From the NCBI GenBank assembly GCA_016715105.1, contig JADKBO010000012.1, positions 62,001-126,000 on the forward strand: DNA of 64,000 nucleotides. Reading direction: 5' to 3'. This DNA is from Saprospiraceae bacterium (GTDB lineage Bacteria > Bacteroidota > Bacteroidia > Chitinophagales > Saprospiraceae). The stretch's first letter is position 1. The number at the start of each line of letters is the position of its first letter. Made by a program: the position numbers and the translations under genes. Of this stretch, positions 36,839 through 50,700 are shown one piece after another. Below the pieces are notes generated by a model that did no database searches, was not told the origin of the DNA, and saw nothing but the letters and a program-made list of their open reading frames with translations.

Positions 36839-39800
36839 TTAATTTTTCAAGAAATGTACATTGCCGAATATTTCAAGTGTCGATGATGGTAGTAAATTTA
36901 GGTATTTTGCACCAGCCATTGGCCTGACCAAAGTCGTGTTGCGAAGGATTAATTTACCATTTCCAGCCAGTATGATATTGCCATCAACTAGATTACTTGT
37001 TGACAATGTCAGATCTTTAACTTCCACATCTCCCAAACTTCCAATATTGAATATCCTATTTGAGCTTCCAGAAATGGTCAAATTGTTGGCGCCAATTCCA
37101 AGGAGTACAAATTTTCTATTTATAGATATTTCCCCTGATGTCAAATTGATAACATTCCCGCTGAGGATATTATCAAAATAAATGGTGTCTGGAGCACATG
37201 GTGCTGTAAGAATATCCCTAAGAGAACCTGGGCCCGAGTCCGCAAGTGTAGTGACTATGAAATTTACAGGATTTACTATGATCGTTGTGGTTGCAGAATT
37301 AGAGCAACCATTTACATCTGTATATGCGTAGGAAATTATTTGAGTTCCGACAGAAGGACCAAAACTATTTCCTGTAACCCCTACTCCACTGAACGTACCT
37401 CCCATCGGTGATCCAGTAAGTATAACATCAGGTGCATTTTCACAAACAGGACTATAGGAGCCTGCATTCACAACTGGTTTTGCATAAACTACCAATGTGG
37501 TGGTTTTGCCTGTAAAGGTTGTTTCACAATTGGTACCATCTACTGTCAACTTCGTCACTTCTATGATTAAGCCATTTTCCGCTAAAGTTAATACTGGCGT
37601 TATAAAGCTAAATTCCCCACTTCCATTAGCTGTGCCTGCTTGTGTTTGTGCTGGACCACCGCCAACTGTGTATGTGGCCACTCCCGCTACATTTGGCAAT
37701 AAGCCCGTCAAAGTAATGGTGGTTGTATTGCCTTCACATACTGGCAATGAAGTAATTGTTGCCAAAGTTGGTTTTGGATTTACTACCAATGTGGTGGTTT
37801 TGCCTGTAAAGGTTGTTTCACAATTGGTACCATCCACTGTCAACTTCGTAACTTCTATGATTAAGCCATTTTCTGAAAGGCTTAATAATGGCGTTGTGAA
37901 GCTAAATTCCCCACTTACATTTGCTGTGCCTGCCTGCGTTTGTGCAGGACCACCGCCTACTGTGTATGTGGCAACTCCCGCTACATTTGGCAATAAGCCT
38001 GACAAAGTAATGATGGTTGTGTTGCCTTCACATACTGGCAATGAAGTAATTGTTGCCAAGGTTGGTTTTGGATTTACTACCAATGTGGTGGTTTTGCCTG
38101 TAAACGTTGTTTCACAATTGGTACCATCCACTGTCAACTTCGTCACTTCTATGATTAAGCCATTTTCCGCTAAAGTTAATACTGGTGTTATAAAGCTGAA
38201 GACCCCGCTTCCATCTGCTGCGCCTGTTTGTGTTTGTGCTGGACCACCACCTACTGTGTACGTCGCAACTCCCGCTACATTTGGCAATAAGCCCGTCAAA
38301 GTGATTGTGGTGGTGTTGCCTTCACATACTGGCAATGAAGTAATGGTTGCTAATGTTGGTTTTGGATTTACTACCAATGTGGTGGTTTTTCCTGTAAAGG
38401 TTGTTTCACAATTGGTACCATCCACTGTCAACTTCGTAACTTCTATGATTAAGCCATTTTCTGCTAAAGTCAATACTGGTGTTATAAAGCTGAATACCCC
38501 GCTTCCATCTGCTGTGCCTGTTTGTGTTTGTGCAGGACCACCGCCTACTGTGTATGTGGCCACTCCCGCTACATTTGGCAATAAGCCCGTCAAAGTGATG
38601 GTGGTGGTATTGCCTTCACATACTGGCAATGAAGTAATGGTTGCTAATGTTGGTTTTGGATTTACTACCAATGTGGTGGTTTTTCCTGTAAAGGTTGTTT
38701 CACAATTGGTACCATCCACTGTCAACTTCGTAACTTCTATGATTAAGCCATTTTCTGCTAAGCTCAATACTGGTGTTATAAAGCTAAATTCCCCACTTCC
38801 ATTTGCAGTGCCTGCCTGCGTTTGTGCAGGACCACCACCAACTGTGTATGTGGCAACTCCCGCTACATTTTGCAATAAGCCCGTCAAAGTGATGGTGGTG
38901 GTATTGCCTTCACATACTGGCAATGAAGTAATTGTTGCCAAAGTTGGTTTTGGATTTACTACCAATGAGGTGGTTTTTCCTGTAAAGGTTGTTTCACAAT
39001 TGGTACCATCCACTGTCAACTTCGTCACTTCTATGATAAGGCCGTTTTCTGCTAAAGTCAATACTGGCGTTATAAAGCTAAATTCCCCACTTCCATTTGC
39101 AGTGCCTGCCTGCGTTTGTGCAGGACCACCACCAACTGTGTATGTGGCAACTCCCGCTACATTTGGCAATAAGCCCGTCAAAGTGATTGTGGTGGTATTG
39201 CCTTCACAAACTGGCAATGAAGTAATGGTTGCCAAAGTTGGTTTTGGATTTACTACCAATGTGGTGGTTTTGCCTGTAAAGGTTGTTTCACAATTGGTAC
39301 CATTTACTGTCAACTTTGTAACTTCTATGATTAGGCCGTTTTCCGCTAAAGTCAATACTGGTGTTATAAAGCTGAATACCCCGCTTCCATCTGCTGTGCC
39401 TGCCTGCGTTTGTGCAGGACCACCGCCTACTGTGTATGTGGCAACTCCCGCTACATTTGGCAATAAGCCCGTCAAAGTGATGGTGGTGGTATTGCCTTCA
39501 CATACTGGCAATGAAGTAATGGTTGCCAAAGATGGTTTTGGATTGATCGTTACAACAAAGCTATTTTCATCTACACAGTTTGGCATCGTGCCTGTTTCTG
39601 CATAAACATATATTGTTTGTGTGCTTGTTATCACCGCACCTGCATTCAAAGCAGTACCTGTGCCACCAGCACCTGTAAAGTAGTTGCCTACTGCCAATAC
39701 TGGTAATGTATAACTATCACAAGCAGCAACATCCAACGGATCGTCTGCTAATGGTGTGTTATTGATTGTCACCACAAAGCTATGTTCATCTGTACAGTTT

Positions 39801-40523
39801 GGCATCGTGCCCGTTTCTGCATAAACATATATTGTTTGTGTGCTTGTTATCACTGCACCTGCATTCAATGCAGTACCTGTGCCACCTGTTCCTGTGAAAT
39901 AGTTGCCTACTAACAATGCTGGTAATGTATAACTATCACAAGCAGTGACATCCGACGGATCGTCTGCTAATGGTTTAGCTATGACCGTAACAGAAGTATT
40001 ACTAGATCCAACACAACCATTTCCATCTGTATAAGTGTATGTCAATAAAAAAGTGCCCGGACCAGATGTGAGTGGATTGAAAGTATTTCCAGAAACTGCA
40101 GTTCCACTATAAGCCCCTCCGAATGGCAAACCTGTTAAGGTAACCAAGCCTCCATCTGTGCAAATCGGTGCTGGAGTAGCGCTCAAGGTAACCGTTGGTG
40201 GTGCAAATATGTCAACTGTAATGATATCCGTATTTGGACAACCATTGATCCCTGTAATTGTGTAACTCAAAGTATGTTGACCTGGTGTGAGCACTGATGG
40301 GTCAAAGAATGTTCCAGTAACTGCAGAAGCTGCTGTTCCTCCAAATACTCCACCTGGAGGTAAAGAGATGAGGTCGGCTAGACCTTGATTTTGGCAAAGT
40401 GTATTATCACTGATGGTCAAATCAACCAAAGGCGCGTCTAAAACATCCAACATAAATGATGCTACATCATAACAAATACCAGATGCTGTGCGTACCCAAA
40501 TCGTTTGTTGATCTGTTCCGAAA
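36839..40523 (-). CDS. Giant surface protein, C-terminal segment (Ig-like and tandem repeats)
   Basis: About 1,228 residues. It begins with TDQQTIWVRTASGICYDVASFML, then Ig-like/SprB-like domains (TISDNTLCQNQGLADLISLPPGGVFGG). Two 73-residue repeats carry CDSYTLPALLVGNYFTG and STQTIYVYAETGTMPNC. Seven 98-residue repeats carry PTLATITSLPVCEGNTTTIT and VAGVATYTVGGGPAQTQAG. Another Ig-like domain follows (AKPVVNAGSYSPVCENAPDV). The end is a beta-helix-like module opening with VTTLADSGPGSLRDIL and PDTIYFDNIL, with NNLTISGSSNRIFNIG and closing TLEIFGNVHFLKN. A gene caller may open this frame at 40453 (MLDVLDAP). Confidence 0.85.
37487..39544 (-). repeat. Seven tandem 294-bp (98-residue) coding repeats
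   Basis: Unit phase is exact: for example ACCAATGTGGTGG recurs at 37491 and 37785. Units encode NPKPTLATITSLPVCEGN to TFTGKTTTLVV. They differ at few positions, mostly around AGTANGSGEF / TGTADGSGVF / TGAADGSGVF and LLPNVAG / LLQNVAG. Such identity suggests recent copying or gene conversion. Each unit has two cysteines, at positions 15 and 85. Confidence 0.93.
39545..39976 (-). repeat. Two tandem 219-bp (73-residue) coding repeats
   Basis: TCGTCTGCTAATGG recurs at 39741 and 39960, 219 bp apart. Each unit encodes LADDPxDVxACDSYTLP, GNYFTGxGGTGTALNAGAVI and TQTIYVYAETGTMPNC. This is a known recurring module of Bacteroidota adhesins. Confidence 0.85.
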
Positions 40524-41779
40524 ACATTGTCGGGTTATTGATTGCGCCAATTCCGTTTTGAGCATCTGAAGCTGAAATATGGAAAGTGGGTGTTCCTCCT
40601 GTGAGTGTAACTACTGCTGACATAAGGTTGAATGTGCCAAATTCAGATTCAGCAGGCATTTCACAAGCTGTTATAACGGCAGGAGCGACGACAGTAATAT
40701 CGGGCATATCAAACACTGTGAAGGTGAATGTTTCCGTAGCCGAACATCCTGTTGCTGTATTAGTAGCAGTAAATTCTACAGTCAACGGTCCTGGAGTAAT
40801 GCTTGTAGCAACTTGGAGCGTTGGTGAGATACTTGTAGGATTTGTCAAGGTGCTGTTACCCATACTCGCCGGATCTGTAATAATTGACCACAAATATGTA
40901 TAAGTTGCATTCGGCACTACAGTACCAGAAATGATTCTGGAATCACCTTCGCAAAGATTAGAAGATCCATTGGGGATGATATCCACTTGTGGATTTGGAT
41001 TGATCACGACATTGACAATGAATGGCGTACCAACACATCCGTTTGCACTTGTTGGTGTAACTGTATATCTGACTGTAATGGCAGAAGTACCAAAGTTTGT
41101 GACTGTATTACTAATTGCTCCATTTAGACTAGTAAATGGACCACCTGCTGGATCTGGATCCAAAAGAGGGAGGTTTGGAACTTTAACAACAGTATAGGAA
41201 TAGGTTACTTGCCCTAAACCAGAACCATTGTTGGTGATATAATTATCAAGGTCAAAAGCATACGGAACTTCTGAACATGCTTGAATAGTAGTAGTTGGAG
41301 TAGCTATAGGTAATGGATTGACTTTCAAATGGAATTTCAAATTTAATGAACACCCATTTGAGTTAGTTACAATCAATTCATAATTGCCTGTTGTTGAGTT
41401 ACTTGCCATAATGTTTGGTAAGACATTTCCAATTGTGCCAGTGTTTATAGAATTACCATTGAACATCAATACATAAGTATCTGTGTTTGTGCCTGTTAAA
41501 CCAAAATTTAATGTTGTTCCATCACAGAAGCTTATAGTATCCAAATGTTCTACTGGCAGAGTATTGGCTGTCAAGTCAAATGCTATTGGTGAAGCTGACA
41601 AATCATCCCAATATATATCATAAGTCACACCAACAGTCGTATTATGTCCTTGTAATATAACTTGTTTAAGTTGGGTAGTGCCATTCGCACCATGTAGTGT
41701 TGTATTCGTTGACAGGTTACTAGCTGCTGCTTCTACTCCGTAATTAAATTCGCCGCTTGGCAATAAATCGATGTCAACT
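40524..41779 (-). CDS. Giant surface protein, segment 3 (lectin-like end and Ig-like domains)
   Basis: About 420 residues in one frame. It opens VDIDLLPSGEFNYGVEAAASN, the end of the second lectin-like domain (up to VGVTYDIYWDDLSASP). Then come Ig-like domains (LDTISFCDGTTLNFGLTGTN; PTTTIQACSEVPYAFDLDNY; PQVDIIPNGSSNLCEGDSRI; DITVVAPAVITACEMPAESE). The frame ends wrongly at 40462 because one T is missing from a T-run (40521-40524); a gene caller would open it at 41787 (MGEVDIDLL). Confidence 0.8.
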
Positions 41780-44700
41780 TCACCCATTGATTATATGAAA
41801 ATCCTGACGGAAGTCCCATATCAATCCATGAACCATCTCCTTCAAAACCGCGGAATCTAGGATTTCCGCCATCAGAAGTAAATTCTATGATTGGATATCC
41901 AGAAATAGCATTTGCGTTGTCAAGTGCAACACCCCAGAATCCTGCCATTCTTTTACCAGCTGAAGCCCAATCTGCAGGTATATAGAGGTCTATCTCTGTT
42001 TGTACGCTGCCTGGGCCAAGTAAATATCCTCTACCCTGTGTATTATAGAATCCAGTTGCTTGCCCATCAGCAGCGAGAATTCCGTGGTGAAGTGTGTTAA
42101 TTTTTCCATCAGGAGCAACTGAATTTGCAGCAAAAACACCAGGGGCATACCTATCAACAAACCATTTTCCGACTTCTTCGGCAGGGCCTAGAACAAGGGT
42201 TTCATCAAAATCAATGATTTCGCATGGATCTATAACTTCAATAACAACTTGTCCTGATGAAGTACACTCATTCGAACTGGTGACCACTACAGAAATAGTC
42301 AATTGTCCGCTGCTTAAAGCTGAATATGTAATTGAATTTGTAGTAATTCCACTTGTTATTGTTCCATTTACGATGTTCCAAATATATTCTGCACCACTTC
42401 CAGCATTCGGTACACTGACCACATTGCCAATAGAGTTTTGCCATACAGCAAAAGGTGCATTTATATTTGCATTTGGCGCTACTGTTGGTACAATAGTTCC
42501 TAATCCCCCACCAACAACAATTCTTTCATTTACAAGATTACCAGAAAATAAGTTACCATTCAATGTGATGTTACAAAGTTCTGGTGAATTTCCTCTTCCA
42601 AAATATAGATCAGATAAATTTGATTGATCACCATCTACAGCTGCTCCCGCCGTATATGGTGTATGACCTGCTTGTTGCTGAATGCCGATGTCATTATTAT
42701 TCAGATTGTTGTTTGAGATGATGTGGTTTGTGCCTTCTACAACTATACCAAATCCATCACTAGCAGAAGATTGCTTGACATTCGACACAGTATTGTTACT
42801 AATGGTAACACCGTTTGGAATTTCAACATAACCTTGTCCTGGTAAAAAACCTCTTCTAAACACAGCAATTCCAGCTCTGTCTCGTGTATCATTTGGTGGA
42901 CTTGACAACGCTATGGTGTTGTTACTCACTGTGACCGCGCCTGCTGGGTTTTTAATTTCAATTCCAAATCGCCCAGCTCCAATTATGTTATTACCATCAA
43001 TCAAGTTTGGACCTGTGAGACCATTTAATGAGGTAAGGCCAATCGCGTTGTCACCAACACCAATATCTATTGTATTTCCAGAAATATTAACCGCAGAAGC
43101 AGTTCCATCCTGTAATTCGATACCACAACAATTGTTGTTGGTGACCATGTTGTTGGTGATGGTGATGTTTTCTTTAAAACCATCCCAAATCACAATACCT
43201 CTGGCTCCTGTCAAATGATTTGAAACCATGCTATTTGTAACAGAAACGTTTTGAATTCCAGCTCCACCGCCAAAGAAAATTCCTGATGCATTGGAATTAT
43301 TATTTACCGCAACATTATTGATACTTGTTTGACTATTACTCAATAAACCTTTTATACCTGCATTGGCATTTCCACCCGTTCCAGCAAAATTTTGGATGGT
43401 GAGGTTGGAAATGGAAGATCCAGTGATGTTATTATTGATGGTAATTCCATTACCTGTACCAATTAATCCTGTCCCATCCAATATAAAATCACCTTTAATA
43501 TTTGTTACTCCTTGAAGTATGATTCCATTTTTGTCTAAAACTACTCTTTGGTTATAAGTACCATCCTCGAGATTGATGGTATCTCCGGCATCGAAGTATT
43601 TTACAGAATTTTGAATTTGATCAATTTTGGTTACGGGACTTGTAAAATTATTTACATATTGATTTCCCGCTTTATAAATGACTTTACCTTTTTTGCTCGC
43701 AGTTACTTCTTTGTGTGCCATCCTAGCTTCAACTTCAAAAAGCTGTGGAATGGTTAAAGAGCTAAATGGACTACCATTTAAACTGGATGAAGATATGTCT
43801 AGCCTAAATGTTTCAGCAACATTACTGTTGTTGATCATTGTAGTTGCAGCATTATTAATAAAATTATTAGCACCTAATGTGAATGAACCTGTTGTTGGGA
43901 TTGTACCTCCAAAAGAGATATGGGTTCCATTATTTTCAAATGTATTTCCAGATACCATATTATTGTTGTTATGGTCATCCAAATTCAATCCAGATCTCGA
44001 GTTGGTAATTTTGTTATTTGTTATTGTTGTAGTGGTACTATTTCCATCTGCATAAATGGCATTGTTCCAAGTTTTGTGACCACTAAATAATCCACCAGAA
44101 AGATCACCTGTAAATAAATTATTGCTGATGGTCTTAGGTGCAACACTTGGTGAAATTGCAATTGCACGAACTATTGTTCCGGTGGAACTTCCATTCCTTT
44201 CAAAAATATTATTGATTATTGTTGCGTCACTATTACTTCCCAACAATACAACATTTCCTGCATAATTATCATTTCGTAAAATTTTAAAGCCATCAATTAC
44301 AACTGGACCAGGTGCTGTAACATTAATTGTACAATTTAAAAGCACAGATTCGGTTGATCTCGTCATCATACCTGCTGTGCCTTCATTTGCTCCATTTAAA
44401 GTGATATTTTTATTTATCGTAATTGCTTCTGTATAATTACCAGAGCCGACTTCAATTATATTTAGAGGATTAGCATGATCAATTGCGTCCTGAATGGTAC
44501 AATGATAAGTATTCAAGGTCACATTATGAATATTACTAACAGCAACACCTCCAGGATAACTGGCATTTAACCATGGGCAATAAATGACATCCTCACTCAC
44601 AGCATCTCCTGTTCCCGGGCCTTGTCCTGAAGGTCCACTTGCGCTTCCCCACCAGTTATTGGCTGCATTTACAATTGGAGCTGTACTTCTTACACCAAAA

Positions 44701-47700
44701 TTATTACCTGTGATATTGTTATTGTGGGCCGTGACAATACTTGCATCACTTCCATCAAAACCCACATAAATACCTGTTGAATTTCCTGTAATATTATTCT
44801 CTACAATGGTGGCAGTAGTCCCTGCTCCAAAAAAAGTAGTTGCAAGTATACCAGATGAAGTGGATCCATCGAAAGTAGCTACTCCCAAATTATTTGTAAT
44901 GGTATTTCCTTCCACATGTACTATTGCACCTGCACTGATTTCCAATCCATAGTCCAGCCAATTGCCAACACCTTTACCAGTGTACATGTTATTTGCAAAT
45001 GTTGAATTTGTAATATTTGAACCAAAAAATTGCGCACCAATCCTACCAATTTGTGTAAACATACAATTCGTCACATCAACATTACCTGAGCCAAAGGCAA
45101 CCAAAGCAGTTCCATTATAAGCAGGGCCGCTTTCCTGATATTTAATTTCATGGAATGCAACATTATTAACTGTACCGCTGCCTTTGTGTCGTAATGCTTG
45201 CCAAATTAATTTCCCAGATCCATCAATGGTTAAATCTTGTAGATTAAATTGAATACCAGTATTGACTAAAATAAATCCACCCTGACCTTTTAAAGTCAAA
45301 TTTTTATTGACCACGATTTGACCAGGTTCAACATAACTTGTGGGTAGAATTTCAATAATATTCCCAGTAGCTGCTTGATCTATTGCATCTTGAATGAAAC
45401 AATGATAAGTGTTGAGCGTGATATTATGTATTCCACCTTCAATTCGATTTTGAATGTAGGAAATATCTGTAGATAACTCAGCACCAGTTACTAGACGTAC
45501 ATCAATTCCATTTCCTGAAAAATTATTCATACCCAAATCACTTTCGCAAATAGTTGGCGCATTACCCCTGCCAAAATAATTAGGAGATTGCCCCACTGCC
45601 TGATCGCCACTGCCTGAATTATTGGCAACATAATTAGGATTGGCATGTCCTCCACCTTGGATTTGAATTCCTACTTCATTTCCATTTAATGTATTTCCAC
45701 TTACCACATGGTTGGTTCCTTCTATGACGATTCCAAATCCTTCTTCGCCCGAAGTTTGCTGATACCCTGTAATTGTATTTCCTGTAATTGTTACACCATT
45801 TGGTGTGTCCGCGTATCCCGCAGGATTTCCAGGTGTAAAATCTCTTCTCATTATGGCAATACCTGCACGATCTCTCATGTCACCATTCTGTGTCGAAAGT
45901 GTAACATTATTTCCTGCAACCGTTACTCCACCGTTGGGATTTTTTATTTCAATTCCAAATCTACCCCCGCCTGTGATGATGTTATTTGAGATGGTATTTG
46001 TATCAGTCAACGAATTAAGACCCAAAGCTGCAATGGCATTATCTCCAACACCGATATCAATTATATTTCCAGAAATATTTACCGCAGATGCAGTGCCATC
46101 TTGTAATTCAATACCACAACAATTATTATTGGTGACCATGTTGTTGGTGATGGTAATGTTTTCTTTAAAGCCATTCCAAATTACGATTCCCCTAGCTCCC
46201 ACAGTGTGTCCAATAACCATACTACCATTGATTGTAATTCCGTTTACTGGGCCATTTGCGTAAAATCCTGAGCCATTTGTATTGTTTATTAATGCTACAT
46301 TATCAATGATGGTTGAATTGTTCTGACCTACTGCATAAATTCCAGCATTCGAATTGCCGTTTGCTCCAGAAAAGTTTTGGATGGTAAGATTAGAAATTGA
46401 AGATCCTGTGATGTTGGAATTAATCGTAATACCATTTGCAGGTCCTGTCACGGTAGTTCCATCAATTACATACAAGCTTTTATTAGTGCCCTCCCCTTTT
46501 AAAGTAAGATTATTCACGGGAAATGTTAAAGACTCTGGATATATACCTTGCCCAACTAAAACCACATCACCAGAAGCCCCGATGTTTATATTTTCCTGAA
46601 TAAAAGGAGTAATCCTACGTGATGCTGTATAACCTGAAGAATTGAATGTTCTTGGATCGAAGTTTGGTTCATCTGATAAGGTTATGACTTTCTTTCCGTA
46701 CGTATTCAAATCCCAAAAGTTCTTCCAATTTAATTGGGCATCATTATAACCGCCAACATTACCGCGAGCAATTATATAACTTTCCACTCCAGTATTATTG
46801 AATGCATTTCCAGTAATTACAGCTCCACCCACAGGATCAACTATCCAACCTTGGACAGGACCAGCCCCATTCCATCCCCTAAAACCAATAAGATATGGCG
46901 TGGCAATTCCTTCAAAGGTATTATTGGTTATCAATCTTGAAGTTTCAGAACCAGACAATCCGACTCCGTTATTAATACATACTAAAGTGTTTTCAAGTTT
47001 ATTATTTGAAATATTGTAAGAGTTGACAGGATGTGAAGCATCCCACCGTCCTAAATAAATAGCACCTGCGTCTGCATCAGGTTGAATCCAACATTTATTC
47101 AAGGTGAAATTATCCCCAACAACCTCAATTGTTTTGTTATTACTTAATGCATTTCCTGCATCCAAATTATCGCCAATCTTGAGACCAGATAATTTCACTC
47201 CATTTCCTTGTACGAAGATTCCGGAAGATCCAAAATTATTGGTTGCTCCTGTATTGAAAACGACCGCCGCATCCATAGCTGTACCAACTTCTGCATCACC
47301 TATACCGTACCCCTTAACAGTCAAATTATTTTTGTCTACTGATAGTCCAAATTGGTAGGAACCAACGCCAAAAACAGATTTATTAGGTGCTATTTGTTTG
47401 GCATAAGCACCAGCCCTGACATTGACTGTAAATCCTGCTGATGCTGCATCGATTCCCCTTTGGATTTGGGCGTTACTAGATACAAAACTCAAAGGAGTTA
47501 CATAGGTGTTATTTGTTTTGACATAAACAAAGCCATAACTAAGACTATCAATTTTATGCAATATATAGTCTTCTAATTCAAAAAGTTGTGTGGGTGTCAT
47601 AACACTTGGAGAAATGCCACCAAACGTTGATGTCCGAAGATCAAGATCTTGGCTACTTACGTTAACAATTTGGTTTCCAAATCCCAAAGGAGCAGTGCTA

Positions 47701-50700
47701 CTGCCAAAAGTTTCAGCTCCTAATGCAATGGTTCCAACAGGCTCAAAAGCATAATAATTCTGGTCATTTCCATTTAAATTATTTCCACCTGCTAATGTAA
47801 CCTGTCCATTTTGGAATAATAAAATTCCAGTTGATCCCCAATCGGATGGATTTCCAGTCAAATGAAATGAGTTTCCTGTGATTGTATTGCCTGTGACAGT
47901 TGCTGTCGCGCCTCGACTCACCTGCAGACCGTTTTGCGCAATAGTTGGTGTCGTTCCAGCACCAGTGATGATATTTCCTGTGATGATTGCATTTGAACCT
48001 GTATTGTCAACAGTGATACCATTTTTTTGATACCCAGAAATGATGTTATTAGTGATGGTAGCCGTTCCTGTAGTTGACCAGGCTTGTCGCCCAACTTGTA
48101 TCGCTATTCCATTTTGGCAACCACTAAAAGGCTGATCCCTGACATCTATTATCTTATTGTTGTGAATATTTGCATTTGCTGCATCTCGTACCAAAATACC
48201 ATAGCCGATAGTCCCACATCCACCAGGTCCAGGACCTTTTATTGTCAATTCACTTATTTCTGCTGATACTGCTGCTCCAGAAACTTTAATGATGTAAGAT
48301 TCCTGGGTTGAAGTATTTGGCAATGTCGAAGGTGCCATGATGAAAGTATTGTTTACTTCACCTGTTTTTCCCTTTAAATGAATGCTTTTGTTTACAACAA
48401 CAGACTCCATATATGTTCCTTGACAGACTTCAATCACATCTCCTGTTTCTGTAGTTGAGGCATCTATTGCAGCTTGAATAGTTGCGAAGTGAAGTCCATC
48501 AGTTGTATTTGTTACTGGCAATATATCTATAGAGACAGTGGTTGTAGCTGTTGAGCCATTTACCTCTGTCACAGTAACAGTGTACAATCCCGGGATGAGC
48601 CCAGATACGTTTGCAAATAGTGAAGGACTAGTAGTACTTCCAACGGCAGGTCCAGACCAAGAAATGGTGTAATTTGGAGTACCTCCCGTATAGTTGATGG
48701 AAAATCCACCAGTGGTTTCTCCACAAATTATAGGATCAGGAGTGATGTCAGCAATAATTACTGGTGTTCCATTACACGCACCTGTAGGTTGGAAGCCTAT
48801 TAACCCTGTATTGTCACCACCTGAGGTAATAAAAGGTACAAACGTTGTTGTGCAATTTTCTTTATTAAATATTTTACCCGTGAATGTGGCATTGTCTTCA
48901 ATGACATTGTACGATGAAGCTCCATACCAATTACAGGCCAAGGTTAGATTACCTCCATTTGCAGCTGGCACATAATTGGAGACTGCATATCCAAGATTTG
49001 GAGTACTGTTGTTTGAGAATGTATTCGTATTAAATCCATTATTTAAAACAGTGATCGTGCCAACAAACTTATTGTTTTCTACTTTCAAGCCACTTATATC
49101 AAAACCACCTCCAGCTCTGTTTGCAGATTTTGTACCAGATAAATTTGAAATTAAATTATTAGCAAGCGCAACAGTTTCTGTATTCCCTTCTAATCCAATA
49201 GCTGTAGCAATATGTCCTGAAAGATTTGAAATTTCATTGTCTTTTATGGTGGTATTTACAATTTTTCCAGTATTACTCAGAAAACTGCCAGTTCCGCCTA
49301 CATTCATTATCAAACCATAGGCGATTTTACCTGTCGGCCAAGTTGAGTTATTCACATTAATATTCGATAGTAGGTTTCGTTGTACAGAAAGGCCATTTAA
49401 AATCCCTGTAGAAGTTGATCCAAGAATTCCAATACCACCTGCACTAAATCCTGTTAATGAAGTGGATGCAATATTATCAACACAGTTATCTACAATCGAA
49501 AGATTATTTGAATTTGTGGTGCCTGCATCAAAGTAAATACCATAAACTGGACCGCCTGAGAAAATATTACCTACATTGTATATTCGGTTATTTTTAAGAA
49601 TTAAGTTACTTTTTGCATTTGCCGCAATACCAAATTGGGAAGTTGGTCCAGTTATGGAAAAACCATCTAAAGTCACTCCATCTGCTGCAACAGTTACAAC
49701 TGATCCGCCAGTACCAGAAATGATGCTTTCACTAGATGGACTTCCATCGCAGGCAATTCCTGCCTGTTCACCTTGTAAAATGAGAGGCTTATTTACTGTA
49801 ACGTTTTCAGCATAGTTACCACTCTCAACGATGATGGTTCCATTTGGTGCTTGAAGATTAATTGCTGTTTGAATCAACATTGGAGGATTATTATCTCCAT
49901 TCGGATTGTCATCAACATAAAATTTTTCTGTTGGAACATTTACCACATAAATGGAAGTATTTGGAAAATTATAAGGAGCTTCAAACAATGCATCCACCAC
50001 TCCATATGAAGCGGTCTTTGTCGGCCAGTAATTGCGATCGGTGGCGCCTATACCAACAGCCCAAGTCAAATCTGGTCCAACCAATCCAGAAATAACATGG
50101 CCAGCATCTGCCTTTTGAGAATAAACTTTAGTCGGCTCTGCGATATTCACAGTTCCTGAAAGTGTTAATCCAATGACTTCAGCAGGCAGACAAAAAGCGT
50201 TAGAAGTAAATATTCCAATTCCCGCACTAAAACCAGTATTAAATGCATTGCCACTAGTGGTGATTCCATTGATCACCGTGTTGTTAGAATTGGTTATATT
50301 CAATCCATTACCATCGTTATTTGTGGAGGTAATGCTGGTTAGTACTGCATTGTCCGACCCATAAATCGAAATACCGGTGCCACCGCTATTGGTGACTGTA
50401 ACATTGGTCATGATTAGATTATCTGCATCACAACCTTGCTGAATACCTTGCGTCCCTGTATTCGTAAGAACTAAATCGTGTAAATTGATATTCATTGCTT
50501 CAAGACCAATACCCCATGAAGACGAACTAGAAGTCAATGTTTGCCCATTTCCATCTATTTCCAACGGTTTATTTACTGTTATTAAACCTTCAGAATGATT
50601 TCCACAAAGTTCTATGATATGCCCGGGACTTGCAGCATCAATAGCAGCTTGCATAGTGGCATAATAGGTATTGTTGCTTGAATTTTTGATTGGGGCATTA

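Noticed and set aside
37497..39605. 702-codon plus-strand open frame antisense to the tandem repeats
   Set aside because: It is the reverse frame of seven near-identical units; one open unit makes all open. It has no signal, no start context and only the reversed repeat composition.
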